From contig CBDHDJ010000002.1 of assembly GCA_965261645.1 (NCBI GenBank), positions 682,001-746,000 on the forward strand: a stretch of DNA of 64,000 nucleotides, written 5' to 3'. The notes under the pieces were generated by a model. The model saw only the letters and a program-made list of their open reading frames with translations. It did no database searches and was not told the DNA's origin. The stretch is from CBDHDJ01 sp965261645 (lineage in GTDB: Bacteria; Pseudomonadota; Alphaproteobacteria; SHVV01). Shown one piece after another: positions 1 to 8,539 of this stretch. A program made the position numbers and the translations under genes. Within the stretch, counting starts at the first letter, position 1, and the number at the start of each line of letters is the position of its first letter.

Positions 1-958
1 AGTTGAACACGACGAAGCCACCGTCGGGCGAATAAGAGGGCGAGGTGTCGATGGCCGGGTGATCGGTCAGCTGCTCCACGACCCGGGTGCGAATGTCCAT
101 CGTGTAGACATCCGTGTTACCCGCCTCGGCGAGGCTCATGATGACCCGGTTGCCATCGGGCGAGAAGCGTGGCGCGAACGTCATGCCGGGAAAATCGCCG
201 AGCACCTCCTGTTGCCCGGTATCGATGTTGAGGATGTAAACCCGCGGGCGATTGTTGAAGTAGGACAAATAGGTGATCTCCTGCGCCGTCGGCGAGAAGC
301 GTGGCGTCAGGACGAGGTGGCTGCCATCGGTGAGAAAGCGGTTATGCTCGCCGTCCTGATCCATGATGGCGAGGCGCTTGATCCGTTGCGTGTGCGGTCC
401 GCTCTCGGCGATGTAGACGATGCGGGTGTCGAAATAGCCGTCCTCGCCGGTGAGCCGCTTGTAGACCGCATCGGCAATGATGTGCGCGATACGGCGCCAG
501 TTGCCGGCGGTCGTGGTGTAGACGAAGCCCGTCATCTGCTGTTCGGCGAACACGTCCCACAGGCGAAATTCGACACGCAGGCGCCCATTGGTCACCATCT
601 CGACGCGTCCGGTCACGAGGGCTTCGGTGTTGATCACCCGCCAGTCGCCGAAGCGCGGCTGCACGCGCATGGCCTCAGGCGTTTGGATGAAGGCGCGCGG
701 ATCGATGGCGCGAAACAGGCCCGATCGCTCGAGATCGGAGATGATGACGCCGGTAATGTCCTGCCCGGTCTGCGCCGTACTCGCGCGATCGCCGAGGAAA
801 TCGGTCACCGCGATGGGCAGGGGATCGACATTGCCCCGAGTGATGTCGATCTTGAGAACCGCATTGGCCGGGCTCGACAGGAGGCCGAGCAGCGCCAATA
901 TGACGACACCGAAAACGAGCGGCGCAGCTCGCCCCATCCTGTTCCCACGGCTACGCAT
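1..958 (-). CDS. tolB: Tol-Pal system translocation protein TolB, 3' part outside window
   Basis: Periplasmic beta-propeller protein of the Tol-Pal envelope system, which links the inner-membrane TolQRA motor to outer-membrane Pal. The visible part starts with a signal peptide (charged MRSRGNRMGR, then a hydrophobic stretch ending SSPANA), followed by the TolB N-terminal domain and several propeller repeats with the typical FSPDG and SPDGG motifs. The ATG at 958 shares its A with the TGA of tolA, so the two are translationally coupled. The reading frame is open to base 1, so the C-terminus and probably pal lie to the left. Family and position both agree. Confidence 0.93.
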   Translation of the reverse strand, partial: MRSRGNRMGRAAPLVFGVVILALLGLLSSPANAVLKIDITRGNVDPLPIAVTDFLGDRASTAQTGQDITGVIISDLERSGLFRAIDPRAFIQTPEAMRVQPRFGDWRVINTEALVTGRVEMVTNGRLRVEFRLWDVFAEQQMTGFVYTTTAGNWRRIAHIIADAVYKRLTGEDGYFDTRIVYIAESGPHTQRIKRLAIMDQDGEHNRFLTDGSHLVLTPRFSPTAQEITYLSYFNNRPRVYILNIDTGQQEVLGDFPGMTFAPRFSPDGNRVIMSLAEAGNTDVYTMDIRTRVVEQLTDHPAIDTSPSYSPDGGFVVFN

Positions 959-1797
959 CAGCCCAACATTTCGCGCGGATTGAAGGTCAACTCGATCTCC
1001 TGCCATTTCTCATAGTCGTCTGAGGGTAAGCGCAAGGGGTTGCACTTGTGAACCGCCCTGAGCGCGCTTTCGGCCAAGGTGCGAAAGAACTCCTCGCCGG
1101 CGCGCTTCCTGCGCGCCGCCTCGATCACCTGCGGTACGCCCTGGAGCGAGCCGTCCGGATTGAGAAAGATACGAATCGTCACCAGCATTTCGTGGGCATC
1201 CTTGGCGCCGGCCGGGATGCTCCAGCAGCGATAGTATTGCTGCTTGATGAAGTCGACCTCACTCACCGAGAGGGACCGGCTGGCGATCCGCGACACGCGC
1301 TTCTGAGGCTCCTGGTCCTCTTCAATCTTTCTCGGCTTGCGCTCAATTTCGGGCGGCGCTGGCGGCGTCTCCTCCTTGCGGCTTTTGTCGAGGAGCGCCG
1401 CGATGCGCTCGGCATCGAAGGTCTTGGCCGGCGGCTTCGGCTTGGCGAGCGGCCGCGGAGCGACCTTGGGCCTGGCCTCGGGCTTCGCCGCCTTCGGCTT
1501 GGGGGCGGGCTCCAGCGGTTCAGCGTCGGGATCGAGCGCCGCGACCTCGGGCTCGGCGGGTCGCTCTTCGGGCGGCTGGGGCAGCGTCTGCGCCTGCGGC
1601 TCGGGCTTCAATGCAGGCTCCGGCGGTTGCTCCACACGGGTGACCGGCACACGGGTCTCGCTGGCGATGCTGACCACCTCGACCGGGATCGGGATATCCA
1701 CGGGCGGGGCGCGATCGAACAGGCTCGGCAGGCCGAAATAGGCCACGACGAGCAGGGCCACGTGGGCCGTGACCGATATGACGATATGCTCGCGCAC
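958..1797 (-). CDS. tolA: TolA/TonB C-terminal domain protein (TolA)
   Basis: Inner-membrane protein of 279 residues that spans the periplasm and carries force from TolQR to TolB and Pal. One N-terminal membrane helix (about residues 5-27) is followed by a long Pro/Glu/Lys/Ala-rich linker (about 45-165) and a folded C-terminal domain with the TonB/TolA pattern IRIFLNPDGSLQG near residue 205. It lies 18 bases after tolR and overlaps tolB by one base. The linker is rich in proline and shorter than in E. coli TolA, which is common in alphaproteobacteria. Identification rests on topology and the tolQRAB order. Confidence 0.9.
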   Translation of the reverse strand: MREHIVISVTAHVALLVVAYFGLPSLFDRAPPVDIPIPVEVVSIASETRVPVTRVEQPPEPALKPEPQAQTLPQPPEERPAEPEVAALDPDAEPLEPAPKPKAAKPEARPKVAPRPLAKPKPPAKTFDAERIAALLDKSRKEETPPAPPEIERKPRKIEEDQEPQKRVSRIASRSLSVSEVDFIKQQYYRCWSIPAGAKDAHEMLVTIRIFLNPDGSLQGVPQVIEAARRKRAGEEFFRTLAESALRAVHKCNPLRLPSDDYEKWQEIELTFNPREMLG

Positions 1798-1815
1798 GGT
1801 GCCGGATCCGGCCCC

Positions 1816-2289
1816 TCACTCGGCGGCGGAGCCAGGTTTTTGCGACGGCACCGGGACCGGCGCCTGGGCCACCAGCGCCATCCGTGTGAAGCCCGCCGAG
1901 CCGATCGTGCCCATGACGTCCATGATGCGGCCGTAATTGATGGCCTGATCGCCGCGCACGAAGATCCGCGTATCGGCCTTGCTCTCGGTTATCGCGATGA
2001 GGCGCGGCACGAGATCGCGCAACGTCACCTCGGTCTCCTGCAAAAAGATCACGCCCTCGGCATCAATGCTGATGGTGAGCGGCTCGTCCTGGCCCTGCAG
2101 AATCGGGGCCTTGGTCTTGGGCAGATCGATCGGCACGCCGACGGTCAGAAGCGGCGCGGTGACCATGAAGACGACCAGAAGAACGAGCATCACATCGACG
2201 AACGGCGTGACGTTGATCTCGCTCATCGGCCGGTAACTGCGCCCGGCGATCAGCCGGGGACCAGCAGGCCGGTTGGCGCGGCCGACCAT
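1816..2289 (-). CDS. tolR: ExbD/TolR family protein TolR
   Basis: TolR subunit of the proton-driven TolQR motor, 157 residues. The conserved start of the family, MSEINVTPFVDVMLVLLVVF, sits at about residues 22-41; its aspartate (FVDVMLVL) is the membrane residue that takes part in proton transfer. A periplasmic ExbD domain follows. The ATG at 2289 shares a base with the tolQ TGA, so translation is coupled; an internal ATG at 2226 would give the shorter family-typical N-terminus, and the basic 21-residue extension may be cytoplasmic. Confidence 0.93.
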   Translation of the reverse strand: MVGRANRPAGPRLIAGRSYRPMSEINVTPFVDVMLVLLVVFMVTAPLLTVGVPIDLPKTKAPILQGQDEPLTISIDAEGVIFLQETEVTLRDLVPRLIAITESKADTRIFVRGDQAINYGRIMDVMGTIGSAGFTRMALVAQAPVPVPSQKPGSAAE

Positions 2290-3020
2290 CAGGCCGCCCT
2301 TTCATCGAGCTGGCGCGACAGGATCGCCGAGAATTCGCCGGCGAAGCCTTCGAGGCGGTTGGCGTAGCGGCTGATATCGCCGGCGAACTTGTTGTAGGCC
2401 ACCACCGCCGGGATCGCGGCAAGCAGGCCTAGCGCGGTGGCGAACAGCGCCTCCGCGATGCCGGGCGCCACCACGGCGATACTCGTGTTCTTGGTGAGCG
2501 CGATGGATTGGAAGCTGTTCATGATGCCCCACACGGTGCCGAACAGGCCGACGAACGGGGCCGTCGAGCCGACCGTGGCGAGCACGCTCAGATACTTCTC
2601 GAGCAGTTCCATCTCGCGGTTGAGCGCAAGCTGCATGGCCTGGCTGATGCGCTCTCGGATGCCCGCTTGGAGCGTGTCCTCCTGCGCGAGGCCCTTGGCG
2701 ATTGCGCGGCGCCACTCCTGCATCGCCGCGGCAAACAGGATCGCCATGGGATGGCCGGGATTGGCACCGATGCGGTTGTAGAGCTCTTCGAGCGAGCCGC
2801 CCGACCAGAACGACTCCTCGAACTTGTCGGCCTCCCCGGCGAGCTGGCGGAAACGGGTGAACTTCTCGAAGATGATCGCCCAGCTCCAGACGGACGCGAC
2901 CAAGAGGACCAAGATGACGAGTTTGACGACGAAGTCCGCGCGAATGAGGAGCGTCCATAGCGAGAGATCGGCCGAGACCGATCCGGCGAGGGCGGCGGCT
3001 TCAACGGCTTGCTGTTCCAT
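2289..3020 (-). CDS. tolQ: Tol-Pal system channel protein TolQ
   Basis: TolQ, 243 residues, forms the proton channel with TolR at the inner membrane and energises outer-membrane constriction during division. Three hydrophobic segments are visible (about residues 24-50, 145-170 and 185-210), with the MotA/TolQ/ExbB signature APFVGLFGTVWGIMNSF around residues 152-168 and GIAEALFATALGLLAAIPAV around 186-205. It starts nine bases after ybgC and is the first gene of tolQRAB, the normal ybgC-tolQRAB order. Confidence 0.95.
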   Translation of the reverse strand: MEQQAVEAAALAGSVSADLSLWTLLIRADFVVKLVILVLLVASVWSWAIIFEKFTRFRQLAGEADKFEESFWSGGSLEELYNRIGANPGHPMAILFAAAMQEWRRAIAKGLAQEDTLQAGIRERISQAMQLALNREMELLEKYLSVLATVGSTAPFVGLFGTVWGIMNSFQSIALTKNTSIAVVAPGIAEALFATALGLLAAIPAVVAYNKFAGDISRYANRLEGFAGEFSAILSRQLDERAA

Positions 3021-3029
3021 GGATGAGGC

Positions 3030-3485
3030 TCACGGCTTGGCTGGGATGAAACGTTCGAGAGTGTCGCGGACCCGCGCGGGCAGGCGGCGTGCGCGGCCCT
3101 CGCCATCGACGCAGGCGATGCGAATCCGGGTGCGGACCAAATCGTGCCCGTCGCGGCATACGATCTGTTCGGCATTTAGACTGGCGCCGCCGACGGAAAG
3201 GATACGGGTGTGCACCTCGACCTCGTCGTCGAGGCGGGCGGGGGCGATGTAGTCGAGCGCGCAGCGCTTGACGGCGAACGTCAAGCCTTCCTCCGCCAGG
3301 AGCCGGGAATGGCTCAATCCCACGAGACGAAGAAGCTCGGTGCGCGCGCGTTCGGTGAACTTCAGGTAATTGGCGTAATAGACGATGCCGGCGGCGTCGG
3401 TGTCCTCGTAAAAGACGCGCAACGGCATCACGTGAACACCATCGACGATCACGCCGGACGACAGCGCTGCGGATTCAGTCGCCAT
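3030..3485 (-). CDS. ybgC: Tol-Pal associated acyl-CoA thioesterase YbgC
   Basis: Hotdog-fold acyl-CoA thioesterase, 151 residues. The YbgC catalytic motif YEDTDAAGIVYYANYLKF is at about residues 26-43, with the aspartate after the first tyrosine-containing turn as the expected nucleophile. Start chosen at ATG 3485 because the motif then falls at the normal distance from the N-terminus; this start lies 11 bases inside the end of ruvB. The gene precedes tolQ, as in most proteobacteria. It is known to interact with phospholipid synthesis enzymes in E. coli; the exact substrate here is not inferable. Confidence 0.92.
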   Translation of the reverse strand: MATESAALSSGVIVDGVHVMPLRVFYEDTDAAGIVYYANYLKFTERARTELLRLVGLSHSRLLAEEGLTFAVKRCALDYIAPARLDDEVEVHTRILSVGGASLNAEQIVCRDGHDLVRTRIRIACVDGEGRARRLPARVRDTLERFIPAKP

Positions 3486-4527
3486 CGCCGCCGCCTTCCT
3501 TCGCCATAAGATCGAGCTGATCGGTGGTGGCCGCCGGCATCGCCAGATCGAGATGGGCGAACGCGCCCGCTGTGAGCATGCGGCCACGCGGCGTCCGTTG
3601 GATGAGACCCTGCTGGATGAGGTAGGGCTCGATGATCTCCTCGATGGCATCGCGCGGCTCGGAGAGCGCGGCGGCGAGGGTATCGGCGCCGACCGGACCG
3701 CCGCCATAGGCTTGGGCGATCAGCCTGAGATAGCGCCGGTCCATGGCATCGAGCCCGAGCTGATCGACTTCGAGCCGGTTGAGCGCCGCATCCGCCCCGG
3801 TCACGCTGATCTTGGCCAGGTTGCCGACGGCGGCGAAATCGCGCACGCGGCGCATGAGCCGTCCGGCGACGCGAGGCGAGCCGCGCGAGCGGCGCGCGAT
3901 TTCCGCGGCGCCCTCCGGCGACAACGCCATGTCGAGAATGCTGGCGCCCCGCGCAACAATGATCTGCAGTTCATCGACGGAGTAGAAATCGAGCCGGGCG
4001 GGAATCCCAAAACGTTCGCGCAGCGGCGTGGTGAGCAGTCCCGAGCGCGTCGTCGCGCCGATCAAGGTGAAGTGGGGCAGATCGATGCGCACCGAGCGCG
4101 CGGCCGGCCCTTCGCCGATGATCAGATCGAGCTGGAAGTCCTCCATCGCCGGGTAGAGGATCTCCTCGACCGCGGGGCTCAGGCGATGGATTTCGTCGAT
4201 GAACAGCACGTCCGTCGGCTGCAGGTTGGTAAGCAGCGCCGCGAGATCGCCGGCGCGCGCGATCACCGGGCCCGAGGTAGTGCGAAAGCCGACCCCGAGC
4301 TCACGCGCCACGATCCGCGCGAGCGTCGTTTTGCCGAGGCCGGGCGGACCGGCGAACAGGACGTGATCGAGTGGCTCGTTACGCCCCCTGGCCGCGGCGA
4401 TGAACACGCGCAGGTTGTCGCATACCGGCGCTTGGCCGATGAACTCGTCGAGCCGCTGCGGGCGCAAGCTCGCCACGGCCGCGTCCTCGGTCTGCTCATC
4501 CGCCGCGACAATTCGTTCCGTCGTCAC
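3475..4527 (-). CDS. ruvB: Holliday junction branch migration helicase RuvB
   Basis: AAA+ motor of the RuvABC resolvasome, 350 residues. Walker A GPPGLGKTT is at about 60-68, Walker B LFIDEIHRL at about 107-115, the sensor region IGATTRSGLL follows, and a winged-helix DNA-binding domain with GLIQRTPRGR closes the protein near residue 320. The start overlaps the end of ruvA by four bases (ATGA). The downstream ybgC begins inside its end, so repair and Tol genes probably share transcripts. Confidence 0.97.
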   Translation of the reverse strand: MTTERIVAADEQTEDAAVASLRPQRLDEFIGQAPVCDNLRVFIAAARGRNEPLDHVLFAGPPGLGKTTLARIVARELGVGFRTTSGPVIARAGDLAALLTNLQPTDVLFIDEIHRLSPAVEEILYPAMEDFQLDLIIGEGPAARSVRIDLPHFTLIGATTRSGLLTTPLRERFGIPARLDFYSVDELQIIVARGASILDMALSPEGAAEIARRSRGSPRVAGRLMRRVRDFAAVGNLAKISVTGADAALNRLEVDQLGLDAMDRRYLRLIAQAYGGGPVGADTLAAALSEPRDAIEEIIEPYLIQQGLIQRTPRGRMLTAGAFAHLDLAMPAATTDQLDLMAKEGGGDGD

Positions 4528-5123
4528 CGGCCCAACTCCGTGAGGCCGCCTTTGATGAGGTCCTCGACAGGCGCATCCTGACCGAGCGCCTGCTGCGCCT
4601 GCGCGACGGCACCGAGCGCTTCCGTGCGGCGGTAACCGAGATGAACGAGCGCCGAGACCGCATCACCGGAGGGGCCCGCAAGAATACCCGCCGCAGGTCC
4701 CACCATCGCCGCCCCGGCGAGCTTGGGCACCTTGTCCTTGAGTTCGCCGACAATGCGCCGCGCGAGCTTCGGTCCGACCCCGCTCGCCGCGGTCAGCGGC
4801 TCGGCGTCCTCGGCCGCGATCGCGCCTGTCAAATCGGCCGGCGACAGCACCGAGAGGACCTGCAAGGCCACCCGCGCGCCGACGCCCTGAACGTCTATAA
4901 GCAGGCGGAACCAGTCGCGTTCATCGGGTGCGTTGAAGCCGTAGAGGTGAATGTGATCCTCGCGGACGTGGGTTTCGATCAACAGACTCATCATTTCGCC
5001 CGCGGGGGCCAGCGCGGCGAGCGTGCGGGCCGAGCAGAAAACAAGATAGCCGACGCCACTGACATCGACGATCACGCTGTTCTCGTCGAGGGCATCGCAG
5101 AGGCCGGTGAGCTTGGCGATCAT
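4524..5123 (-). CDS. ruvA: Holliday junction branch migration protein RuvA
   Basis: RuvA, 199 residues, the tetrameric junction-binding subunit. The N-terminal OB-fold starts MIAKLTGLCD, helix-hairpin-helix repeats are seen around 70-130 (GVGARVALQVLS and GVGPKLARRIVGELKDK), and a C-terminal domain with ALVHLGYRRTEA binds RuvB. It overlaps ruvC and ruvB by four bases each, giving the ruvC-ruvA-ruvB order usual in alphaproteobacteria. Confidence 0.96.
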   Translation of the reverse strand: MIAKLTGLCDALDENSVIVDVSGVGYLVFCSARTLAALAPAGEMMSLLIETHVREDHIHLYGFNAPDERDWFRLLIDVQGVGARVALQVLSVLSPADLTGAIAAEDAEPLTAASGVGPKLARRIVGELKDKVPKLAGAAMVGPAAGILAGPSGDAVSALVHLGYRRTEALGAVAQAQQALGQDAPVEDLIKGGLTELGR

Positions 5124-5653
5124 GGCGCAGGGCTCGCGAGCCGGCCGGGCACCGCGCCCCCCGATACCGCCGCCGCCAGCTCGATCGAGGTGCGGTGGTG
5201 CGCGTGACAGATCGCGACCGCAAGCGCATCTGCCGCGTCGGCGCTTTCGACCTGGCAGCCCGGCAACAGCATGGTGACCATGGCGCGAATCTGGCCCTTG
5301 TCGGCGTGGCCCGTGCCGACGACCGTTTTCTTGACGAGGTTGGCGGCATATTCCTTGACCACGATCCCGTCCAGCGCCGGCGCGAGCAGTACGACGCCGC
5401 GGGCCTGGCCGAGCTTGAGCGTGGAGGCCGGGTTGCGGTTGACGAAGGTCTCCTCGACCGCCGCTTCGCCGGGCCGGTGAGCCGCCAACACGGCCCTGAG
5501 CCCGTCGTGAAGCTCGCAGAGCCGCTCGGCGAGCGAAAGCTCGGGCCGGCTTGTCAGCACACCGTTGGCGATGTGGCGAAGATGGTTGTCGGCGATACCG
5601 ATGACGCCCCAGCCGGTGGCCCTGAGGCCGGGGTCGAGACCGATAATGCGCAT
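5120..5653 (-). CDS. ruvC: Crossover junction endodeoxyribonuclease RuvC
   Basis: RuvC resolvase, 177 residues. It starts MRIIGLDPGLRATGWGVI with the first catalytic aspartate, and has the second acidic residue in AAVEETFVNRNPAST (about 65-79) and the C-terminal acidic cluster in DAADALAVAICHAH (about 140-153). Start placed at ATG 5653 because the family N-terminus is exactly MRIIGLDPG. It follows yebC by 19 bases and overlaps ruvA by four. Confidence 0.97.
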   Translation of the reverse strand: MRIIGLDPGLRATGWGVIGIADNHLRHIANGVLTSRPELSLAERLCELHDGLRAVLAAHRPGEAAVEETFVNRNPASTLKLGQARGVVLLAPALDGIVVKEYAANLVKKTVVGTGHADKGQIRAMVTMLLPGCQVESADAADALAVAICHAHHRTSIELAAAVSGGAVPGRLASPAP

Positions 5654-5672
5654 GCCAGCCGCCCGTCCCGGC

Positions 5673-6422
5673 CTACGCACTGAGCTCATCGAGGATCGCG
5701 TCCGACACCTCGAAGTTCGATGAGACGTGCTGGACGTCGTCGCTGTCCTCCAACGCCGCGAACATTGTGAACAGACTCTCGGCCTGCTTCTCGTCGATCG
5801 GCACGGTGGACATCGGCTGCCAGACAAGACCCGCGCTGTGCGGGACGCCGAGGCGAGCCTCGAGCGCATCGCGCACATCGTTGAAGGCATCCGGCGCGCA
5901 CAGCACCTCATGGCCCGCATCGTCGGACACGCAGTCCGCGGCGCCCGCCTCGATCGCCGCCTCGAGCAGCGCCTCGTCGCTCGCCGCCGCCTTGGCGAAG
6001 CGGATCGAGCCCACGCGGTTGAACTGGAAGGCCACGCTATTGGTCTCGCCGAGCGTGCCACCGAATTTGGTGAAGGCGGCGCGCACCTCGGCGGCTGTGC
6101 GGTTGCGATTGTCGGTCAGCGTTTCGACGATCACGGCCACGCCGCCGGTGCCGTAGCCCTCGTAGCGGATCTCCTCGAACGCGGCGCTCCCGCCGTCGCC
6201 CGAGGCGCGCTTGATCGCCCGCTCGATATTGTCCTTCGGCATGTTGGCCGCGCGCGCCGCCGCCACGGCCGCGCGCAGGCGCGGGTTCATGTCCGGGTCC
6301 GGCAAGCCGCTCAGCGCCGCCACGGTCAACTCGCGGATCAGCTTGGAGAATATCTTGGCCCGCTTGGCGTCCTGAGCGCCCTTGCGGTACATGATGTTCT
6401 TGAACTGGGAATGGCCCGCCAT
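5673..6422 (-). CDS. yebC: YebC/PmpR family transcriptional regulator
   Basis: YebC-type protein of 249 residues. The N-terminus MAGHSQFKNIMYRKGAQD and the motifs MPKDNIERAIKRASG (about 77-91) and YEGYGTGGVAVIVETLTDN (about 101-119) are diagnostic. Family members bind DNA or act at the ribosome on polyproline stalls; the role here is not decidable. The gene stands first in yebC-ruvC-ruvA-ruvB, a very common arrangement. Start set at ATG 6422 because the open frame upstream has no family similarity. Confidence 0.95.
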   Translation of the reverse strand: MAGHSQFKNIMYRKGAQDAKRAKIFSKLIRELTVAALSGLPDPDMNPRLRAAVAAARAANMPKDNIERAIKRASGDGGSAAFEEIRYEGYGTGGVAVIVETLTDNRNRTAAEVRAAFTKFGGTLGETNSVAFQFNRVGSIRFAKAAASDEALLEAAIEAGAADCVSDDAGHEVLCAPDAFNDVRDALEARLGVPHSAGLVWQPMSTVPIDEKQAESLFTMFAALEDSDDVQHVSSNFEVSDAILDELSA

Positions 6423-6603
6423 GCTGCGCGTCCGCGTCTCGTCCGGACTAACTCGACTCCAAGATCTAGGGCGAAGTGGAGGTTCTAATACCAGATATCG
6501 TGTGGCTATGCAGCCCCCGGGCCACAGGATCGTCACTGTACCGGCCCAATATGGCGATTTTGAGGCGTTGGGCAGGCGGGGCGCCGGACCGGGCGAGTCC
6601 GGC

Positions 6604-7425
6604 TCAGCTCTCCTCTGCGGGCCAGGCCGGAGCGAGCTGGCCGCCGGCGCGGAGCGGCGCGATGTGCTTGGCGAGGCCGGTCGCATCGTCGATCTCGGCG
6701 AAGACCCCGCAGAGCGTGCCCTCGCCCTGGGCCGGCTCGAAACGGCCGCCCGGGATCTTGCGGGTGAAGCGGGCCAAGGGCTCGCCCTTCTCCATGCCGA
6801 TGACCGAGTCGTAGTCGCCGCACATGCCGGCGTCGGTCTGATAGGCGGTGCCGCCCGGAAGGATGCGCGCATCGGCGCTCGGCACGTGGCTGTGCGAGCC
6901 CACCACCAGCGAGACACGGCCGTCGACGAAACACCCCATGGCGTTCTTCTCGCTCGTGGCCTCGGCGTGCATGTCGAGCAGGATGGCGGCGACGGTGGCG
7001 CCGAGGCGCACCTTCGCGAGCTCGGCCTCGGCGGCGGCGAAGGGATCGTCGAGCGGCTCCATGAACACCCGGCCGATGAGATTGAGGACCATGACCGTCC
7101 GTCCGTCCGCCAGGGTGTACTGCCCGACGCCCCGGCCGGGCGCGCTGGCGGGATAGTTGTGCGGCCGTAAGAGCCGGGGATCGCTCTCGATGTAGCCGAT
7201 GATCTCGCGCTGCGCCCAGATGTGGTTGCCGGTGGTAATGACGTCGACGCCGGCGTCATAGAGCTCGCGGCAGACCTTGGGCGTAATGCCGAATCCTCCG
7301 GCGGCGTTTTCGCCGTTGAGAACGACGAAATCGAGGGCGAGCTTCGTGCGGATCTCGGGCAGGCGCTCGACCACGGCACTGCGTCCGGCACGGCCCACGG
7401 TGTCGCCAAGGAACAAAAGCCTCAT
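6604..7425 (-). CDS. ymdB: TIGR00282/YmdB family metallophosphoesterase
   Basis: Calcineurin-like phosphoesterase of the YmdB group, 273 residues, reported in Bacillus to hydrolyse 2',3'-cyclic nucleotides. Metal-ligand motifs are visible: FLGDTVGRAGR (about 5-15), NGENAAGGFG (about 38-47), TGNHIWAQREI (about 65-75), and GSHSHVPSADARIL (about 175-188). The ATG at 7425 overlaps the fau stop in ATGA. About 180 bases with no recognised gene separate it from yebC. Confidence 0.88.
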   Translation of the reverse strand: MRLLFLGDTVGRAGRSAVVERLPEIRTKLALDFVVLNGENAAGGFGITPKVCRELYDAGVDVITTGNHIWAQREIIGYIESDPRLLRPHNYPASAPGRGVGQYTLADGRTVMVLNLIGRVFMEPLDDPFAAAEAELAKVRLGATVAAILLDMHAEATSEKNAMGCFVDGRVSLVVGSHSHVPSADARILPGGTAYQTDAGMCGDYDSVIGMEKGEPLARFTRKIPGGRFEPAQGEGTLCGVFAEIDDATGLAKHIAPLRAGGQLAPAWPAEES

Positions 7426-7997
7426 GACAATTGCCGCGCCTCCCGTTCGGTCACGATCCAGTCGAGTCGCTCGTCACGCGCGCCGCGCGGCACGGTTTCG
7501 ACTTCCTGCGCCGCATAGGCGATGCCCACAACCAGCGGCGCTGGGCCCGCCCGGCGCAGGTCCCGCACCGTCCGGTCATAGTAACCCCCGCCATAGCCCA
7601 ACCGATAACTTTCTGCATCGAACGCGAGAAGCGGCAGGACGAGGACGTCGGGCCGCACCGCCGGGGCGGTTGGGGGTGGCTCCGAGGTGCCGAACGGGCC
7701 GCCGACCAGGTCCATGCCGGGCGTCCAGACACGGAAAGTCAGCACCCTACCCCGTTCGCCCACGACGGGAAGGGCGACGGTATGGCCCACCGCGCTCGCC
7801 TGGTTCATCAGAGGCCGGCTGTCGAGCTCGTCACGGATCGGCCAATAGACCGAGAGGATCGCAGCCGGCGCCATGGGGACCTGCTGGAAAAATGCCTGCA
7901 TGACCGCTTGCGCCGCGCCCTCCTCCAAAGCCGCGGTGGCCCCTCGGCGCTCCGCACAGACCTCACGTAACGCCTGCTTCTGCTCTCTGAGAGTCAT
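7422..7997 (-). CDS. fau: 5-formyltetrahydrofolate cyclo-ligase
   Basis: Converts 5-formyl-THF to 5,10-methenyl-THF with ATP; 191 residues. The C-terminal ATP/metal motif LGYGGGYYDRTVRDL is near 138-152 and the substrate-site region SVYWPIRDELDSRPLM is near 48-63. Start taken at ATG 7997, preceded by an AGGAGGG-like ribosome site on the minus strand (8004-8010). In proteobacteria the gene usually follows zapA with the 6S RNA gene between them, and that is the arrangement here. Confidence 0.92.
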   Translation of the reverse strand: MTLREQKQALREVCAERRGATAALEEGAAQAVMQAFFQQVPMAPAAILSVYWPIRDELDSRPLMNQASAVGHTVALPVVGERGRVLTFRVWTPGMDLVGGPFGTSEPPPTAPAVRPDVLVLPLLAFDAESYRLGYGGGYYDRTVRDLRRAGPAPLVVGIAYAAQEVETVPRGARDERLDWIVTEREARQLS

Positions 7998-8048
7998 CGC
8001 TATAGGAGGGAGAATGGACGGGACCGCCGCGACCGTCGACCCGAAGCG

Positions 8049-8145
8049 ATCCTCTGTGGCCTGCCGAATGCAGGTGGGCGCCATATACCGAAACCACGGC
8101 TCCGGCAGGGACAGCTCCCATTTGGATCGTATTGGCCCCAGGGAT
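8049..8145 (-). ncRNA. ssrS: 6S RNA candidate (compact)
   Basis: A strongly folded, non-coding stretch between zapA and fau, the classic site of the 6S RNA gene. Read on the minus strand, the ends pair as a closing stem: ATCC, CTG and GGCC at the 5' side with GGCC, CAG and GGAT at the 3' side. Inside, GCCA-ATAC pairs with GTAT-TGGC, and a small CCTGC...GCAGG hairpin lies directly before GGCCACAG, as in known alphaproteobacterial 6S RNAs. At about 97 bases the core is shorter than the usual 150-185, so the ends are uncertain. Confidence 0.6.
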
Positions 8146-8187
8146 AGACGGACCGTCGCGTCGGGCAGTACCCGCCCGCTGATTAAT

Positions 8188-8538
8188 TTAAGCGCTCTCG
8201 AGGCGGGCGACAATAGACTCGATCCGCCGGGCCGCATCATCCATCGCCCGAGCCGCCTTCTCCGCCGCCGCGCGGCCGACACTCGCGCCGTCGTTCCGCG
8301 CTTCCGTCGCCTTGGTTTCGAGCGTGCCGACTTTGCCCCGCGCTTCGGACAACTCATCGGCCAGCAACAGACCCGCCATCAGGATGAGCCGCGCCTCACC
8401 GACTTGGCCCAGCGACTCGGCCAGCTCGTCCACCCTCTTGTCGACCTGCTTGGCGAGATCGACGAGGTGATCTTCTTCACCGTCGTCGCAGGCGACCTGA
8501 TAGGGCCGCCCGTTGATGGTGACCTCGACCTGGCCCAT
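8188..8538 (-). CDS. zapA: Cell division protein ZapA
   Basis: FtsZ-ring stabilising protein, 116 residues. The ZapA domain is at the N-terminus (VEVTINGRPYQVACDDGEE, then LAKQVDKRVDELAES), followed by ARLILMAGLLLADEL and a C-terminal coiled coil with Ala/Glu/Arg-rich heptads. It follows the upstream coiled-coil gene by one base, so the two are a transcription unit. Placement before 6S RNA and fau supports the call. Confidence 0.93.
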   Translation of the reverse strand: MGQVEVTINGRPYQVACDDGEEDHLVDLAKQVDKRVDELAESLGQVGEARLILMAGLLLADELSEARGKVGTLETKATEARNDGASVGRAAAEKAARAMDDAARRIESIVARLESA

Positions 8539-8539
8539 G

